Assembly (NCBI RefSeq): GCF_022352055.1
Contig: NZ_JAKRWM010000004.1
Location: 584,697 to 648,696 of the forward strand
Reading direction: 5' to 3'
Source: Cohnella mopanensis
GTDB taxonomy: Bacteria; Bacillota; Bacilli; Paenibacillales; Paenibacillaceae
Length of the DNA: 64,000 nucleotides
Shown piece by piece: positions 37,308 through 45,923 of the stretch. Within the stretch, counting starts at the first letter, position 1. Each line of letters starts with the position of its first letter. Both the position numbers and the translations under genes were made by a program. A model generated the notes under the pieces. That model ran no database searches and had not been told where the DNA came from. It saw only the letters and a list, made by a program, of their open reading frames with translations.

Positions 37308-37790
37308 TTATCCCCGTGCCATCGCCGTCTCCCCGGTTCTCGTAATCTCCAAGATGCCGTATGGCCGAATAAGCTGTAGGAAGGCATCGTTTTTCTCCCT
37401 GTCGCCGATCACTTGTACGATAATCGAATGCATTCCTACATCGATAATAGAGCAACGGAAAGTTTGAACGATGCTGTTCATTTCCGCCTTAGTTGCCGGA
37501 TCGGAGATCAGCTTGACCAACAGGAGCTCTCTCGCTACGGCTGGCCTATTCGAGAGATGCTCCACATGAATAACGTCGATCAGCTTGCGTAATTGATTGC
37601 ACAATTGACGTATCTGATCGTCGTCTCCATTCGCTACGACCGTCATTCGGGATAGGTTTTCCTTCTCCGATACGCCGACGGTGATACTGTCGATGTTATA
37701 ACTACGCCTAGAGAATAGACCGGACACGCGCTGGAGAACACCCGGGTCGTTGCGGACGAGCACGGAAATATGCTGTTTAGCGGAAATCAT
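37308..37790 (-). CDS. ilvN: acetolactate synthase regulatory (small) subunit
   Basis: 160 aa. N-terminal ACT domain (about 4-75: HISVLVRNDPGVLQRVSGLFSRR) that binds valine for feedback control, and a C-terminal ACT-like half. It activates the catalytic subunit IlvB in the first common step of valine, leucine and isoleucine synthesis. Start ATG overlaps the ilvB stop as ATGA (37790-37787), so translation is coupled. The symbol ilvH is used in some Bacilli for the same protein. The usual ilvC and leu genes do not follow. Confidence 0.95.
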   Translation of the reverse strand: MISAKQHISVLVRNDPGVLQRVSGLFSRRSYNIDSITVGVSEKENLSRMTVVANGDDDQIRQLCNQLRKLIDVIHVEHLSNRPAVARELLLVKLISDPATKAEMNSIVQTFRCSIIDVGMHSIIVQVIGDREKNDAFLQLIRPYGILEITRTGETAMARG

Positions 37791-39490
37791 CGCGGTTTTC
37801 CTCCTACAATCATTTCTTGTAATCCGGCACCCTGAGGAACCATCGGATAGACGAGCTCATCCTTAGCGATGACGAAATCGATCAAGAACGGACCGGGCGA
37901 ACTTAACGCTTCCTGCCACAGTTTTTCCGCTTCCTCCTTAGTTGTTGCTCTCCCCGCAGGTACACCGTAGGCATTGGCGAGCTTGACGAAATCCGGACTT
38001 CCCGACAAGTCGATATGGCTATAACGTTTGTCGTAGATGAGCTCTTGCCATTGTTTGATCATGCCTAGCGTTTCATTATTGAGGATGACGATCTTAACCG
38101 GAATTCGATCAATGGCGCATATCGCTAATTCTTGGGCGCACATCTGCATGCCGCCGTCCCCGTTAATCGAGACGATGATTTTACCGGGGTTGCCGATTTG
38201 CGCCCCGATCGCGGAAGGAAAGCCGAAGCCCATCGTCCCTAACCCACCGGAAGTGATGAGGGATCGCGGATGCTTAAATCGGTAATACTGGGCAGTCCAC
38301 ATCTGGTGTTGGCCGACGTCCGTCGTGATGATCGCTTCTCCGTTCGTCGTGCGAGAGATCATCTCAATGACATATTGAGGCTTCAGAACCTCTTCGGAGT
38401 CTTCATAGCTAAGGGGGAACTCTCTCTTCATCGCCATGACATGGTCGACCCAACTTCTCTTGACCTGTAAGGGATCGGTTAAGAAACGGTTCATACGCAA
38501 CAGAATATCTTTCGCATCCCCGCAGATGGCAATCGATGTCGGTACGAGCTTTCCGATCTCCGCAGCATCAATATCAATGTGGGCGATGCGGGCATGCGGA
38601 GCAAACTGGTCTAGCTTCATCGTTACGCGATCGTCGAACCTCGCGCCTATCGAGAGGAGCAAATCGCACTGGATGAGCGCTTGATTGGCGGCGTAAGTGC
38701 CATGCATGCCGGGCATGCCTAACCACAGCGGCCCCTCGCTAGGGTATCCCCCCAAGCCAAGGAGAGAAGTAACAATTGGAATCTCCGTTCGTTTAACGAA
38801 TTCAATTAGGGCATCAGAGGCGCCGGAGTATACGATTCCGCCGCCGGCAAGAATCAAAGGTTTCTCCGAAGCGCGGAGAGCGGCTAAGAGGGATTCTATT
38901 TGCGTAGGAGTGTCGACTTGTTCCCGAGGAGTGAGATCCCGCACAAGCAGTTGCTCGGGATAGGAGAATTTCGTTACGGCGGCGGATACGTCTTTAGGAA
39001 TATCCACCAGCACGGGGCCTTTGCGGCCCGATTGCGCGATATAGAATGCTTCGCGAATCGTTCTAGCCAGATCCTCAACGTTACGAACGAAGAAGTTGTG
39101 CTTCGTAATCGGCTGTGTTATCCCTACGATATCGGCTTCTTGAAAACTGTCCGTACCGATCAAGTCAGTCGGGACGTTCCCTGTAATGACGACCAGTGGT
39201 ACGGAATCCATATGCGCCGTAGCTATTCCCGTTACGAGATTGGTCGCTCCGGGACCTGAAGTCGCGAGGCACACTCCGACCTTGCCGGTCGATCTGGCAT
39301 AACCGTCGGCAGCATGTATCGCGCCTTGTTCGTGCCGGGTCAGAATATGGCGGAAGTCCGGATTGCCATGCATGGCGTCATAGATATAGAGCACGGAGCC
39401 TCCCGGATATCCGAAGACGCATTCGACTCCTTCCAGTAGCAGCATTCGCAGTAAAATTTCCGATCCGCTAATCGGTAGTTCTGTTATCAT
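37787..39490 (-). CDS. ilvB: acetolactate synthase catalytic (large) subunit
   Basis: 567 aa from ATG 39490 (GGGAG 11 nt upstream); an in-frame ATG at 39535 would add 15 residues without a ribosome site. ThDP- and FAD-dependent enzyme joining two pyruvates, or pyruvate and 2-oxobutyrate. Seen: the glutamate in LLEGVECVFGYPGGSVLYIYDAM, FQEADIVGITQPITKHNF, the FAD region GARFDDRVT, and the ThDP motif GDGGMQMCAQELAICAIDRIPV (GDG...NN variant as ILNNETLGM). Divergent from the STAND regulator gene with only about 130 nt between, so there is no room for a T-box leader. Confidence 0.96.
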   Translation of the reverse strand: MITELPISGSEILLRMLLLEGVECVFGYPGGSVLYIYDAMHGNPDFRHILTRHEQGAIHAADGYARSTGKVGVCLATSGPGATNLVTGIATAHMDSVPLVVITGNVPTDLIGTDSFQEADIVGITQPITKHNFFVRNVEDLARTIREAFYIAQSGRKGPVLVDIPKDVSAAVTKFSYPEQLLVRDLTPREQVDTPTQIESLLAALRASEKPLILAGGGIVYSGASDALIEFVKRTEIPIVTSLLGLGGYPSEGPLWLGMPGMHGTYAANQALIQCDLLLSIGARFDDRVTMKLDQFAPHARIAHIDIDAAEIGKLVPTSIAICGDAKDILLRMNRFLTDPLQVKRSWVDHVMAMKREFPLSYEDSEEVLKPQYVIEMISRTTNGEAIITTDVGQHQMWTAQYYRFKHPRSLITSGGLGTMGFGFPSAIGAQIGNPGKIIVSINGDGGMQMCAQELAICAIDRIPVKIVILNNETLGMIKQWQELIYDKRYSHIDLSGSPDFVKLANAYGVPAGRATTKEEAEKLWQEALSSPGPFLIDFVIAKDELVYPMVPQGAGLQEMIVGGKPR

Positions 39491-39618
39491 CCTGAATTCA
39501 GCTCCCGTCTGATCTAACTGATCATAAGGTAGCATAATGTCCGTTAATCTGAGGCTATCCTTTCGGTTACATTGATAGTATACTTTTTGATAAAATTGGG
39601 AATAAGCGGGGTGAACTC

Positions 39619-41670
39619 ATGAGCGAAACGATCGGTCAACGAATGGCTAAACTCATGAATGATCATTTCGTAGGTCGCGAGTTCGAGTTACATTATTTCC
39701 GGCAGTTCGTGGAGCGGATGTCGGAGAGGCCCGAGCGAATCCTTAATATTCACGGCACGGCCGGTATAGGCAAAACCTATTTACTGGATCAATACGGACG
39801 AATCGGCCGTCAACTTGGCGTCGTTACGGTGTACATCGACGTTCGCCAGTTACTGGGGAGCGGCGATTCCTTCTGCCGGATGATCCTGTCCGATATGGGG
39901 TGCGCGGGGGAAGTCGATCGTGAAGATGATCTGTTACATTCATGCGTTAATGCGATTAACGATTCAGCATCTAAACAAAAAATCGTACTGTTAATTGACG
40001 GTTATGAAGAAATCGGCAGCTTGGACTTTTGGCTTAGGCAACGGTTCTTGCCGCTTCTAGATGCTAGAGTCCTTATCGTCATTGCCGGTAGATTTCCGTT
40101 GGAAGGCCCCTGGAGGTATTCTCCCGCTTGGAAAAGCTTAATCGTGAGATTAACGCTGTCGGAGCTGGCGTACGAGGACGTTCGCGCCTATTTACTGGAA
40201 TCGGGTGTTCAAGATGAACAAGCGATCGATACGATTTGGCTGAAGACGTTAGGGCACCCGTTATCGCTTTCTTTGTTATTGCCTATGGGAGCCGTTGGAG
40301 CCGCAGAAGCCGTAGAAGCCGTAGAAGCCGTAGACATCCCTTGTGAAATAAGCTGGAAGCCCTTAGACGAGAGGATCCATCATTGGCTGGCGGAGGCGCC
40401 AGACGAGGACCTTCGTCAGCTTCTATACGCAAGCTCAGTTGCCAGAACTTTTCATCAAGATTTATTAAGAGAAATTACAGGCCGGGAAGTGTCTGCCATT
40501 ACGTTCGAAAAGTTGATTGGATTGTCTTTCGTGATGAGGCAAGCTAGCGGTTGGCAGCTGACGGAGATCGTGTGGGAAGCCTTGCGCAACTCCTTTAAGG
40601 TTAGAATGCCGGATACGTTCGCGTCTTACAGGGACAGGGCTATTAGGCATTATGCGCGTTTGGTGGAAGAAGGCTTGTCGGTGCATCGCATACGAGACTG
40701 GGAGTTCGCGCAGTTGATGAGATTCTCTTCCAGTCCCATCTTGAGGGCGCATCTACGTCATTCGAGGGAGTCCAGCCATTACCTGGAGCCCGTCGAAGCT
40801 AGCAACAGGCATGAAGTCGATGCCTATATTCAACTAAGGCAGAGAAATGCTAAGGCATTAAAGATCCGGTGCTCGGATTCCGAGACGAGCGCGATTTTCC
40901 GGTTCGGGATGACCTCCGAGCAAAGCTTGCAACGACTAAGGATCATGAATGTAGAGGATCTGATGGGGCTCGACGCTGAGGCGTTGAAGTTGCTCCGATC
41001 GCATACCGGTGAAGTTGTCGGGTTATTCGCTATCGTTCCTATTCAAGAGAAAACATTGAAATTCCTTACAGAGGATCCGCTATCGCGCGTATATTTTCAA
41101 AGCTTGGGTCATGCACGGCTTCAAGAGCTTCGAGTCGGGGAAGGGATCCCGTCAGGCTGGTTCGTGTACGGAATCGACGTCCTGAATCTGGAGGATGAAC
41201 AGCTTCGCGCGGACATTGTTCATACCTTGTTCGAGAAAATCGTAACGGGAGGTTTGGTCATTCAATCCCCGCCTTCGCTGGAGTACTACCATCATGCGTG
41301 CGAAGGGCTAGGCTTCGAGAAAGCGAATGGCTGCGATCACAACGCGTATGGCGATAACCGCTTAGCATCTACGTTCGTCCTCGACACTAGAAGTCACAAG
41401 CTCACCTCGTATTTGCGTAAAATGATTCCCGAGTTGTCTACCGGCGAGGAGGAAGGGCAACCCTCTTTCAGGGCAGGGGATGAGCTTCCGGAGCTGACGC
41501 CAAGAGAGAGGGAGGTTGCCGATCAGCTAATCAAAGGGATGACGAACGCGGAAATCGCAGCGGCGTTATACATTAGCGAAGCCTCAGTCAAAAAACATCT
41601 TAACACGATGTTATCCAAGTACGGCTTTAAGAATAGGACGCAACTGGTTCGTAAAATTTTAGGAGGTTAA
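39619..41670 (+). CDS. STAND-type ATPase / LuxR-HTH regulator with GNAT-like middle
   Basis: 683 aa. N-terminal P-loop NTPase of the STAND/AAA class: Walker A GTAGIGKT (46-53), Walker B VLLIDGYEE (about 122-130), and a winged-helix/helical region to about 400. Residues about 425-600 resemble a GNAT acyltransferase fold (GEVVGLFAIVP ... GWFVYGIDVLNLED ... YYHHACEGLGFEKA), a guess from pattern only. The C-terminus (about 625-680, LTPREREVADQLIKGMTNAEIA) is a LuxR/GerE helix-turn-helix. A short in-frame 9-nt repeat encodes an EAV-rich loop at about 225-238. Four bases separate its stop from the lipoprotein start, so these form an operon. Confidence 0.75.
   Translation: MSETIGQRMAKLMNDHFVGREFELHYFRQFVERMSERPERILNIHGTAGIGKTYLLDQYGRIGRQLGVVTVYIDVRQLLGSGDSFCRMILSDMGCAGEVDREDDLLHSCVNAINDSASKQKIVLLIDGYEEIGSLDFWLRQRFLPLLDARVLIVIAGRFPLEGPWRYSPAWKSLIVRLTLSELAYEDVRAYLLESGVQDEQAIDTIWLKTLGHPLSLSLLLPMGAVGAAEAVEAVEAVDIPCEISWKPLDERIHHWLAEAPDEDLRQLLYASSVARTFHQDLLREITGREVSAITFEKLIGLSFVMRQASGWQLTEIVWEALRNSFKVRMPDTFASYRDRAIRHYARLVEEGLSVHRIRDWEFAQLMRFSSSPILRAHLRHSRESSHYLEPVEASNRHEVDAYIQLRQRNAKALKIRCSDSETSAIFRFGMTSEQSLQRLRIMNVEDLMGLDAEALKLLRSHTGEVVGLFAIVPIQEKTLKFLTEDPLSRVYFQSLGHARLQELRVGEGIPSGWFVYGIDVLNLEDEQLRADIVHTLFEKIVTGGLVIQSPPSLEYYHHACEGLGFEKANGCDHNAYGDNRLASTFVLDTRSHKLTSYLRKMIPELSTGEEEGQPSFRAGDELPELTPREREVADQLIKGMTNAEIAAALYISEASVKKHLNTMLSKYGFKNRTQLVRKILGG
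40289..40333 (+). repeat. 9-nt in-frame tandem repeat
   Basis: Five 9-nt units, the last three identical (AAGCCGTAG), encode an Ala-Val-Glu-rich loop inside the STAND regulator. Length change in steps of three residues would keep the frame. Confidence 0.85.
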
Positions 41671-41673
41671 TGA

Positions 41674-42618
41674 ATGACTCGTCGTTTCTTTGTTGCTGCC
41701 TGTCTTATCGGGGCCGTTCTACTGACTTCCTGTTCAAAAGCCGAAAGCACCAAACAAGCTCACTCTCAAGCGGAAACGGAAACCTCAATGGAAGTCGGTA
41801 CAGAAACATCCACGGCTGGAGTGGGGAGCGTAAACGATTATTGGGATGGAGTCGGCAAGCAAGGCCTACTGATGTCGCCCTTCGTAGATCCCGAGCCGCC
41901 AATGGAATATATTCGCCTCGGCTTAAAGCATGACAATCCGGACATCAGATGGTTCTGTGCTTACAAAATCCTGAAATACGCTTCTCAGCTAGACCAGCAA
42001 GATAGGGATGTCCTAGAACAGTTGACTAAGGATGAATCAAATAACGTTCGGAAAGCCGCAACGTTCGTGAAGTCCATTCTTCAAGAAACGTTCGAAGATG
42101 ATCGTATCATCCATTCACCCGTAAATAATCAAATAGCTTTTCACCTTTATCATGAATCCCAATTCAACGACGGAGAACTCTGGGTGGCGCAAGACGGGAA
42201 ACCGGAAAGACTAACGAAGCTCGATGGAAGCATCACGAAGCTTGCTTATTCTCCCGATGGAAACAAGATTAGCGCCGAATACGGTGGACGGATTTGGGGA
42301 GCCTTGGCAATAGTCGATGTGAATTCCGGCAACCGTATCTTACCCGATATTATCGGAGCGATTATTGCCGATCCCGCTAATGGCTACGATGTGGACCCGC
42401 AGAAGGTCGACCGCTTCGATCCCTATTTGCAAATCATCGAGTGGAGTCCAGATAGCACGAGGCTTCTAGTGTCCTATGCGTTCAGCAGTGGCTTGGATCA
42501 GTACGATTATGGTTGGGCTGTATACGAGACGGATTTAGATAAGGTTATGAAAGTATCTCCCTCGAAACTGCCTGCATATGATACGAAACCGGAAGGTTTT
42601 GGTTGGGATGTTGAATAG
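41674..42618 (+). CDS. lipoprotein with beta-propeller-like segment
   Basis: 314 aa. Signal peptide with lipobox LLTSC (cysteine at about 20), then a Ser/Thr/Glu-rich linker. Residues about 75-125 look HEAT-like (RLGLKHDNPDIRWFCAYKILKYA ... NNVRKAATFVKSIL). The C-terminal half has WD40/TolB-like strands (ITKLAYSPDGNKISAEYGG, LQIIEWSPDSTRLLVSYAF). No enzyme motif. AGGAGG (41661-41666) overlaps the end of the upstream regulator. It may sense or report at the cell surface, but nothing in the sequence proves this. Ends at a bidirectional terminator. Confidence 0.75.
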   Translation: MTRRFFVAACLIGAVLLTSCSKAESTKQAHSQAETETSMEVGTETSTAGVGSVNDYWDGVGKQGLLMSPFVDPEPPMEYIRLGLKHDNPDIRWFCAYKILKYASQLDQQDRDVLEQLTKDESNNVRKAATFVKSILQETFEDDRIIHSPVNNQIAFHLYHESQFNDGELWVAQDGKPERLTKLDGSITKLAYSPDGNKISAEYGGRIWGALAIVDVNSGNRILPDIIGAIIADPANGYDVDPQKVDRFDPYLQIIEWSPDSTRLLVSYAFSSGLDQYDYGWAVYETDLDKVMKVSPSKLPAYDTKPEGFGWDVE

Positions 42619-42660
42619 GTAGGTAATAGACAGAGGCGAGGAAGGGGATCGACCGCACCG

Positions 42661-42700
42661 AAAAAGACGAATCGCCCATATCGGGACGATTCGTCTTTTT
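42661..42700. terminator. bidirectional terminator
   Basis: AAAAAGACGAATCG pairs with CGATTCGTCTTTTT, with an inner CCC/GGG; serves the lipoprotein (+) and the His-rich protein (-). Confidence 0.9.
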
Positions 42701-42702
42701 CT

Positions 42703-43245
42703 TTAATCTTCGATATGAATATGCGATTCGTGAGAAGGGTTGATCAGCACGATCAACTGCTTCTGTAGCTTCACGATAGATTGCTGCTTATCGAGAATTT
42801 GCTGTTTTTGCTTGATGATTTTCTGAAGATCCTCTTTAGCGGAGCTCCATTGCTTGCCGGAAGCATGTTCGTGAAAGCTATCCCAAGCTTCATGTTTTTG
42901 TTTGCGCAATTCATGAATGGCATCGCGGGTAACCTTCATCTGTTCGATAAGCATTTTGGCGGGTTTCTTAAGCGTGTTGCGTTGATCGGATGACAGGGTT
43001 TTACGGGCATCTTTGATCTGAGCGCTTTGGGATCTCATTTGCTCGAATAAGCCCTTCTGTTCCGTTCGGATCTGATCAAGCTGAGACTTAAGCGCTTGAA
43101 TGTCGGCGGGATAGGAGCTCCAGTCCAGCACAGGCGGCTGCCCGGAATGGTGGTGCTCGTGCTCATGAGGCGCGGCGGCGACAAAGGCAGGCATAGAGAG
43201 AGTTAACACAATCAGCGAAATCATCGTTACCAGTTTGTTTTTCAC
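42703..43245 (-). CDS. exported histidine-rich coiled-coil protein
   Basis: 180 aa from GTG 43245 (GGGAGG eight bases upstream). Signal peptide KNKLVTMISLIVLTLSMPAFVAA, then a His cluster HEHEHHH just after the cleavage region and another at the C-terminus (HESHIHIED). Between them is a long charged helix predicted as coiled coil (about 45-165, QIRTEQKGLFEQMRSQSAQI). Overall shape recalls periplasmic Spy/CpxP-like chaperones of Gram-negatives, but that is only a likeness. Metal binding by the histidines is plausible. Single gene. Confidence 0.72.
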   Translation of the reverse strand: MKNKLVTMISLIVLTLSMPAFVAAAPHEHEHHHSGQPPVLDWSSYPADIQALKSQLDQIRTEQKGLFEQMRSQSAQIKDARKTLSSDQRNTLKKPAKMLIEQMKVTRDAIHELRKQKHEAWDSFHEHASGKQWSSAKEDLQKIIKQKQQILDKQQSIVKLQKQLIVLINPSHESHIHIED

Positions 43246-43320
43246 AGTGGGTTCCTCCCAATGAATGGATTCCCCCTTAGTATGGACGAAAATTCATCTT
43301 CCATTCTTTGGTTACGAACT

Positions 43321-43470
43321 TTAATCGGGCTTGCCGCTCGCGATATCCGCTTGGTAAGCTACGAGGCTGATGCGTTGGCCCGTCCTTTCGGACATCCGTA
43401 GCTCTAAATCCTTGATCTCCTCGACCTCCTCCGGTTTAAGCATAGCTAGCGAGTACAGATCTTCGTACAT
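43321..43470 (-). CDS. small hypothetical protein
   Basis: 49 aa starting MYEDLYSLAMLKPEEVEEIKDL. ATG 43470 has GGAGGA eight bases upstream; the longer open frame to 43587 runs through a heptanucleotide repeat and is not credible. Acidic, helical, no membrane segment, no known motif. Lies between the His-rich protein and the reductase terminator, probably with its own promoter upstream of the repeat. Confidence 0.65.
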   Translation of the reverse strand: MYEDLYSLAMLKPEEVEEIKDLELRMSERTGQRISLVAYQADIASGKPD

Positions 43471-43500
43471 GAGGGATTCCTCCTTCTGAGTAGAGTATTG

Positions 43501-43535
43501 CAACAAGCAACAAGCAACAAGCAACAAGCAACAAG
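43501..43535. repeat. heptanucleotide tandem repeat (CAACAAG)5
   Basis: Five exact copies of CAACAAG (CTTGTTG on the minus strand), 31 nt upstream of the 49-aa gene's start on its coding strand. Seven is not a multiple of three, and the tract lies in the 5' leader or promoter. Confidence 0.95.
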
Positions 43536-43596
43536 CTTTGCGAGTATCCGCTTTTAGTATGGAACAACGATTTCTGTTTAACTCCATATGGGAACG

Positions 43597-43626
43597 AAAA
43601 AAGATCTCCCGCGAACGGGAGATCTT
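43597..43626 (-). terminator. terminator of the sulfite/nitrite reductase gene
   Basis: Minus strand: AAGATCTCCCG, TTCG loop, CGGGAGATCTT, then six Ts. Confidence 0.92.
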
Positions 43627-43645
43627 CGAGTATGGCGAACGGCGC

Positions 43646-45265
43646 TTAAGATGCGACGGACAAAATTTCCGTTAATTTGCCTTGCATCGTCTCAATGCCG
43701 ACGCGTTGTACGAATTGGTGGAAGGATTCTCCGGATTGACGGGATTCCTTGTAGAAATTAATGAGCTGCTCCAGAACGTTGTTGACGTTGTCCGCTTTAA
43801 CGCGACCTTTCAGAGCGGTGTTGTACTTGGCTCCAGGCCCGAGCGTTCCTCCGACCGCGATATCGTAGGCATCCACCATTCCTTCAGGTGTTTTTACCAG
43901 TGAGCCTTGTAGGCCGATATCGGCAACGTGCTTCTGTCCGCATCCGTTCGGGCAACCGATGAAGTGAATGCGTACGGGTTCGTCCAATTGAACATGCTCG
44001 TCAAGGTAAAGGGCGACCCGACGCGCGAATTCTTTCGTTTCTACGATCGCAAGGTTACAGAATTCGTTACCTGTGCACGAAACCGTACGGCTCATGAAGA
44101 GGTTCGGGTTCGGATTCAGGCGTTGAAGCAATGGCTCCTTCAGTAACGATTCTACTTTGTCGTCCGCAACGCCGGTTAACATAATGTTCTGCGCGATAGT
44201 CGTACGAATCGTACCGTCGCCGTATTTGTCCGCTAGGTCGGCTAAAGTATCGAACTCGTCGCTATTCGTTCTACCGACCGGAATGTTAAGGCCGACATAG
44301 TTAAAGCCTGACGTATTCTGCGGGTGTACGCCATCGAAGTAGGCGGCGTTCCATCCAATGGTACGATCATCGCCAAGGGAAGGCATTTCGCCGATCAGCT
44401 TAATAAGCTCTTCCTGGAATTTCTCGACACCCCATTCGGCGATGAGATATTTCAGGCGGGCATAATGGCGTTTTTCCCGGTAGCCATTGTCGCGGAACAA
44501 TGTCGTGACGCCGATAGCGACTTTAAGCGCTTCTTCGGGTCTTACGAACATATTCATTTGACGCGCCAAGTGAGGCTTAGCGGATAGTCCTCCTCCGACC
44601 ATGACGTGGAAGCCTAATACTTCTTCTCCGTCGATGACTTTGGTAGCCGGGGTAAAGGCTAAACATTGAATTTCGGCGTTCGTGCTGTTATAGATATTCG
44701 TTGAAATGGACATTTTATATTTCCGAGGCAAGTTGGAGAAGTCGCGATTGCCTAAGAAGAACTTCTCGAATTCGTCAACTACGGGAGTCGTGTCGAATAG
44801 CTCATTAGGATCGATGCCGGCGAGCGGGTTGCCTACAATCGTGCGAGGGCAGTCTCCGCATGCTTCAAAAGCGGACATGCCGACGGATTCCAAGCGTTTG
44901 AAGATGTCGGGCATTTGCTCGATTTCAAGCCAATGGTATTGAATCGCTTGGCGGGTCGTTACGTCGATCAGGTTCCGTCCGTAGTCGCGTCCGATCGCAG
45001 CGAGCTCGCGAGCTTGCGCGCTTGTTAATACGCCGCCGGGAATGCGAATCCGCATCATGAAGTGGCCGTTGTTCGGTTTTTGTTGGTATACGCCGGCCCA
45101 TTTGAATAGGTTGAAATCCTCTTGCGGGATCGAGGCGAAGCCCTCTTTGGAGTACTTCTCGACGATGTCGCGAATGATGTCCAAACCGTCTTTCTCCATC
45201 TTATAGAACTCGAATTTATTCAATTTGGACGGATCGCGTTCCATCCATACCGCTTCATAAGCCAT
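43646..45265 (-). CDS. ferredoxin-type sulfite/nitrite reductase
   Basis: 539 aa, single-chain siroheme and [4Fe-4S] reductase of the NirA/ferredoxin-sulfite-reductase family. Two ferrodoxin-like repeats: the first contains VTTRQAIQYHWL and ACGDCPRTIVGNP, the second contains the cluster cysteines in SCTGNEFCNLA and GCPNGCGQKHVADIG. Reduces sulfite to sulfide (or nitrite to ammonia) by six electrons. Which substrate is used cannot be settled from the sequence; there is no nitrate cluster nearby, and the lack of cysJ suggests a ferredoxin donor. AAGGGAG upstream of ATG 45265; a palindromic operator lies further up. Confidence 0.9.
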   Translation of the reverse strand: MAYEAVWMERDPSKLNKFEFYKMEKDGLDIIRDIVEKYSKEGFASIPQEDFNLFKWAGVYQQKPNNGHFMMRIRIPGGVLTSAQARELAAIGRDYGRNLIDVTTRQAIQYHWLEIEQMPDIFKRLESVGMSAFEACGDCPRTIVGNPLAGIDPNELFDTTPVVDEFEKFFLGNRDFSNLPRKYKMSISTNIYNSTNAEIQCLAFTPATKVIDGEEVLGFHVMVGGGLSAKPHLARQMNMFVRPEEALKVAIGVTTLFRDNGYREKRHYARLKYLIAEWGVEKFQEELIKLIGEMPSLGDDRTIGWNAAYFDGVHPQNTSGFNYVGLNIPVGRTNSDEFDTLADLADKYGDGTIRTTIAQNIMLTGVADDKVESLLKEPLLQRLNPNPNLFMSRTVSCTGNEFCNLAIVETKEFARRVALYLDEHVQLDEPVRIHFIGCPNGCGQKHVADIGLQGSLVKTPEGMVDAYDIAVGGTLGPGAKYNTALKGRVKADNVNNVLEQLINFYKESRQSGESFHQFVQRVGIETMQGKLTEILSVAS

Positions 45266-45286
45266 CTTATCGTTGCGACTCCCTTC

Positions 45287-45363
45287 ATCGGAATATCAAT
45301 CCATTCCGATACCCTTTGTTTGAATAGTGTTTAAATCGTACCATAGTTTATGGTAAGCGACAA
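45287..45363 (-). promoter_or_regulatory. reductase promoter, operator and leader hairpin
   Basis: Minus-strand TTGTCG (45363-45358), 17-nt spacer, TACGAT (45340-45335). Within the spacer is the perfect palindrome TACCATA-GTT-TATGGTA (45339-45355), a probable regulator site. The leader also has an 8-bp hairpin ATCGGAAT-N8-ATTCCGAT (45287-45310) about 22 nt before the start. Confidence 0.5.
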
Positions 45364-45545
45364 TGAGAGTATGGGAATACGAATCATAAAAGTTACTGAT
45401 ACTACTTGTAACCTCTCCTTATAATAAGATGAGGGAAAGTGTGACAAACTTGTTACGGCATTAACTTCGGACTTGCAACCAAGGCGTTCAGAAGCTAACA
45501 TAGGAAAAGATGGGTTTATCAGGTCAGATAAAGGAGGTCCCTTTT

Positions 45546-45755
45546 ATGTTTCTAGCCGAAACAGCAACGAAGGCTGTTGAGAGTACATACTCACACTTCG
45601 ATATCTTTATGATCGTATTCACGGTCCTTATTGGAATTGGGCTAGTGCGTCTCTTATTGCAACGGCCTCGGAAAAACATGCTGGCGATCGGATTTTCGAC
45701 AGTAGCGCTTCTGATTTTTGTGGCAGCGGATTTTAAAATGGTTAGCGGTTGGTAG
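45546..45755 (+). CDS. small two-TM membrane protein (DUF2759-like)
   Basis: 69 aa from ATG 45546, eight bases after GGAGG (45533-45537). Two hydrophobic helices (FDIFMIVFTVLIGIGLVRLLL and MLAIGFSTVALLIFVAADF) flank a basic RPRKN loop. Such proteins are common in Bacilli and are labelled DUF2759; my match is from memory of the pattern and uncertain. A candidate promoter has a perfect TATAAT at 45420-45425 with a weak CTGATA at 45396-45401. Followed by its own terminator. Confidence 0.65.
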   Translation: MFLAETATKAVESTYSHFDIFMIVFTVLIGIGLVRLLLQRPRKNMLAIGFSTVALLIFVAADFKMVSGW

Positions 45756-45780
45756 TCGGACGCTGAACGATTCACCACAT

Positions 45781-45821
45781 AAAACGAGCTTTAGAACTTC
45801 GGTTCTGAGGCTCGTTTTTTT
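45781..45821 (+). terminator. terminator with TTCG tetraloop
   Basis: AAAACGAGC...AGAAC, TTCG loop, GTTCT...GCTCGTTTT and a T-run. Confidence 0.92.
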
Positions 45822-45923
45822 GTTGTTGAATATAGGGAAATAAACCCAATAATTCATATTCTCAGGATTCCTCGTTTGTGATAGAGTTAATCTGGTTACT
45901 AGAAAATGTTGGGAGAGAAACAA

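Noticed and set aside
43471..43587. 39-residue extension of the 49-aa protein
   Set aside because: It runs through the heptamer repeat and the cysteine/leucine-rich peptide it encodes is a repeat artefact; GGAGGA precedes ATG 43470.
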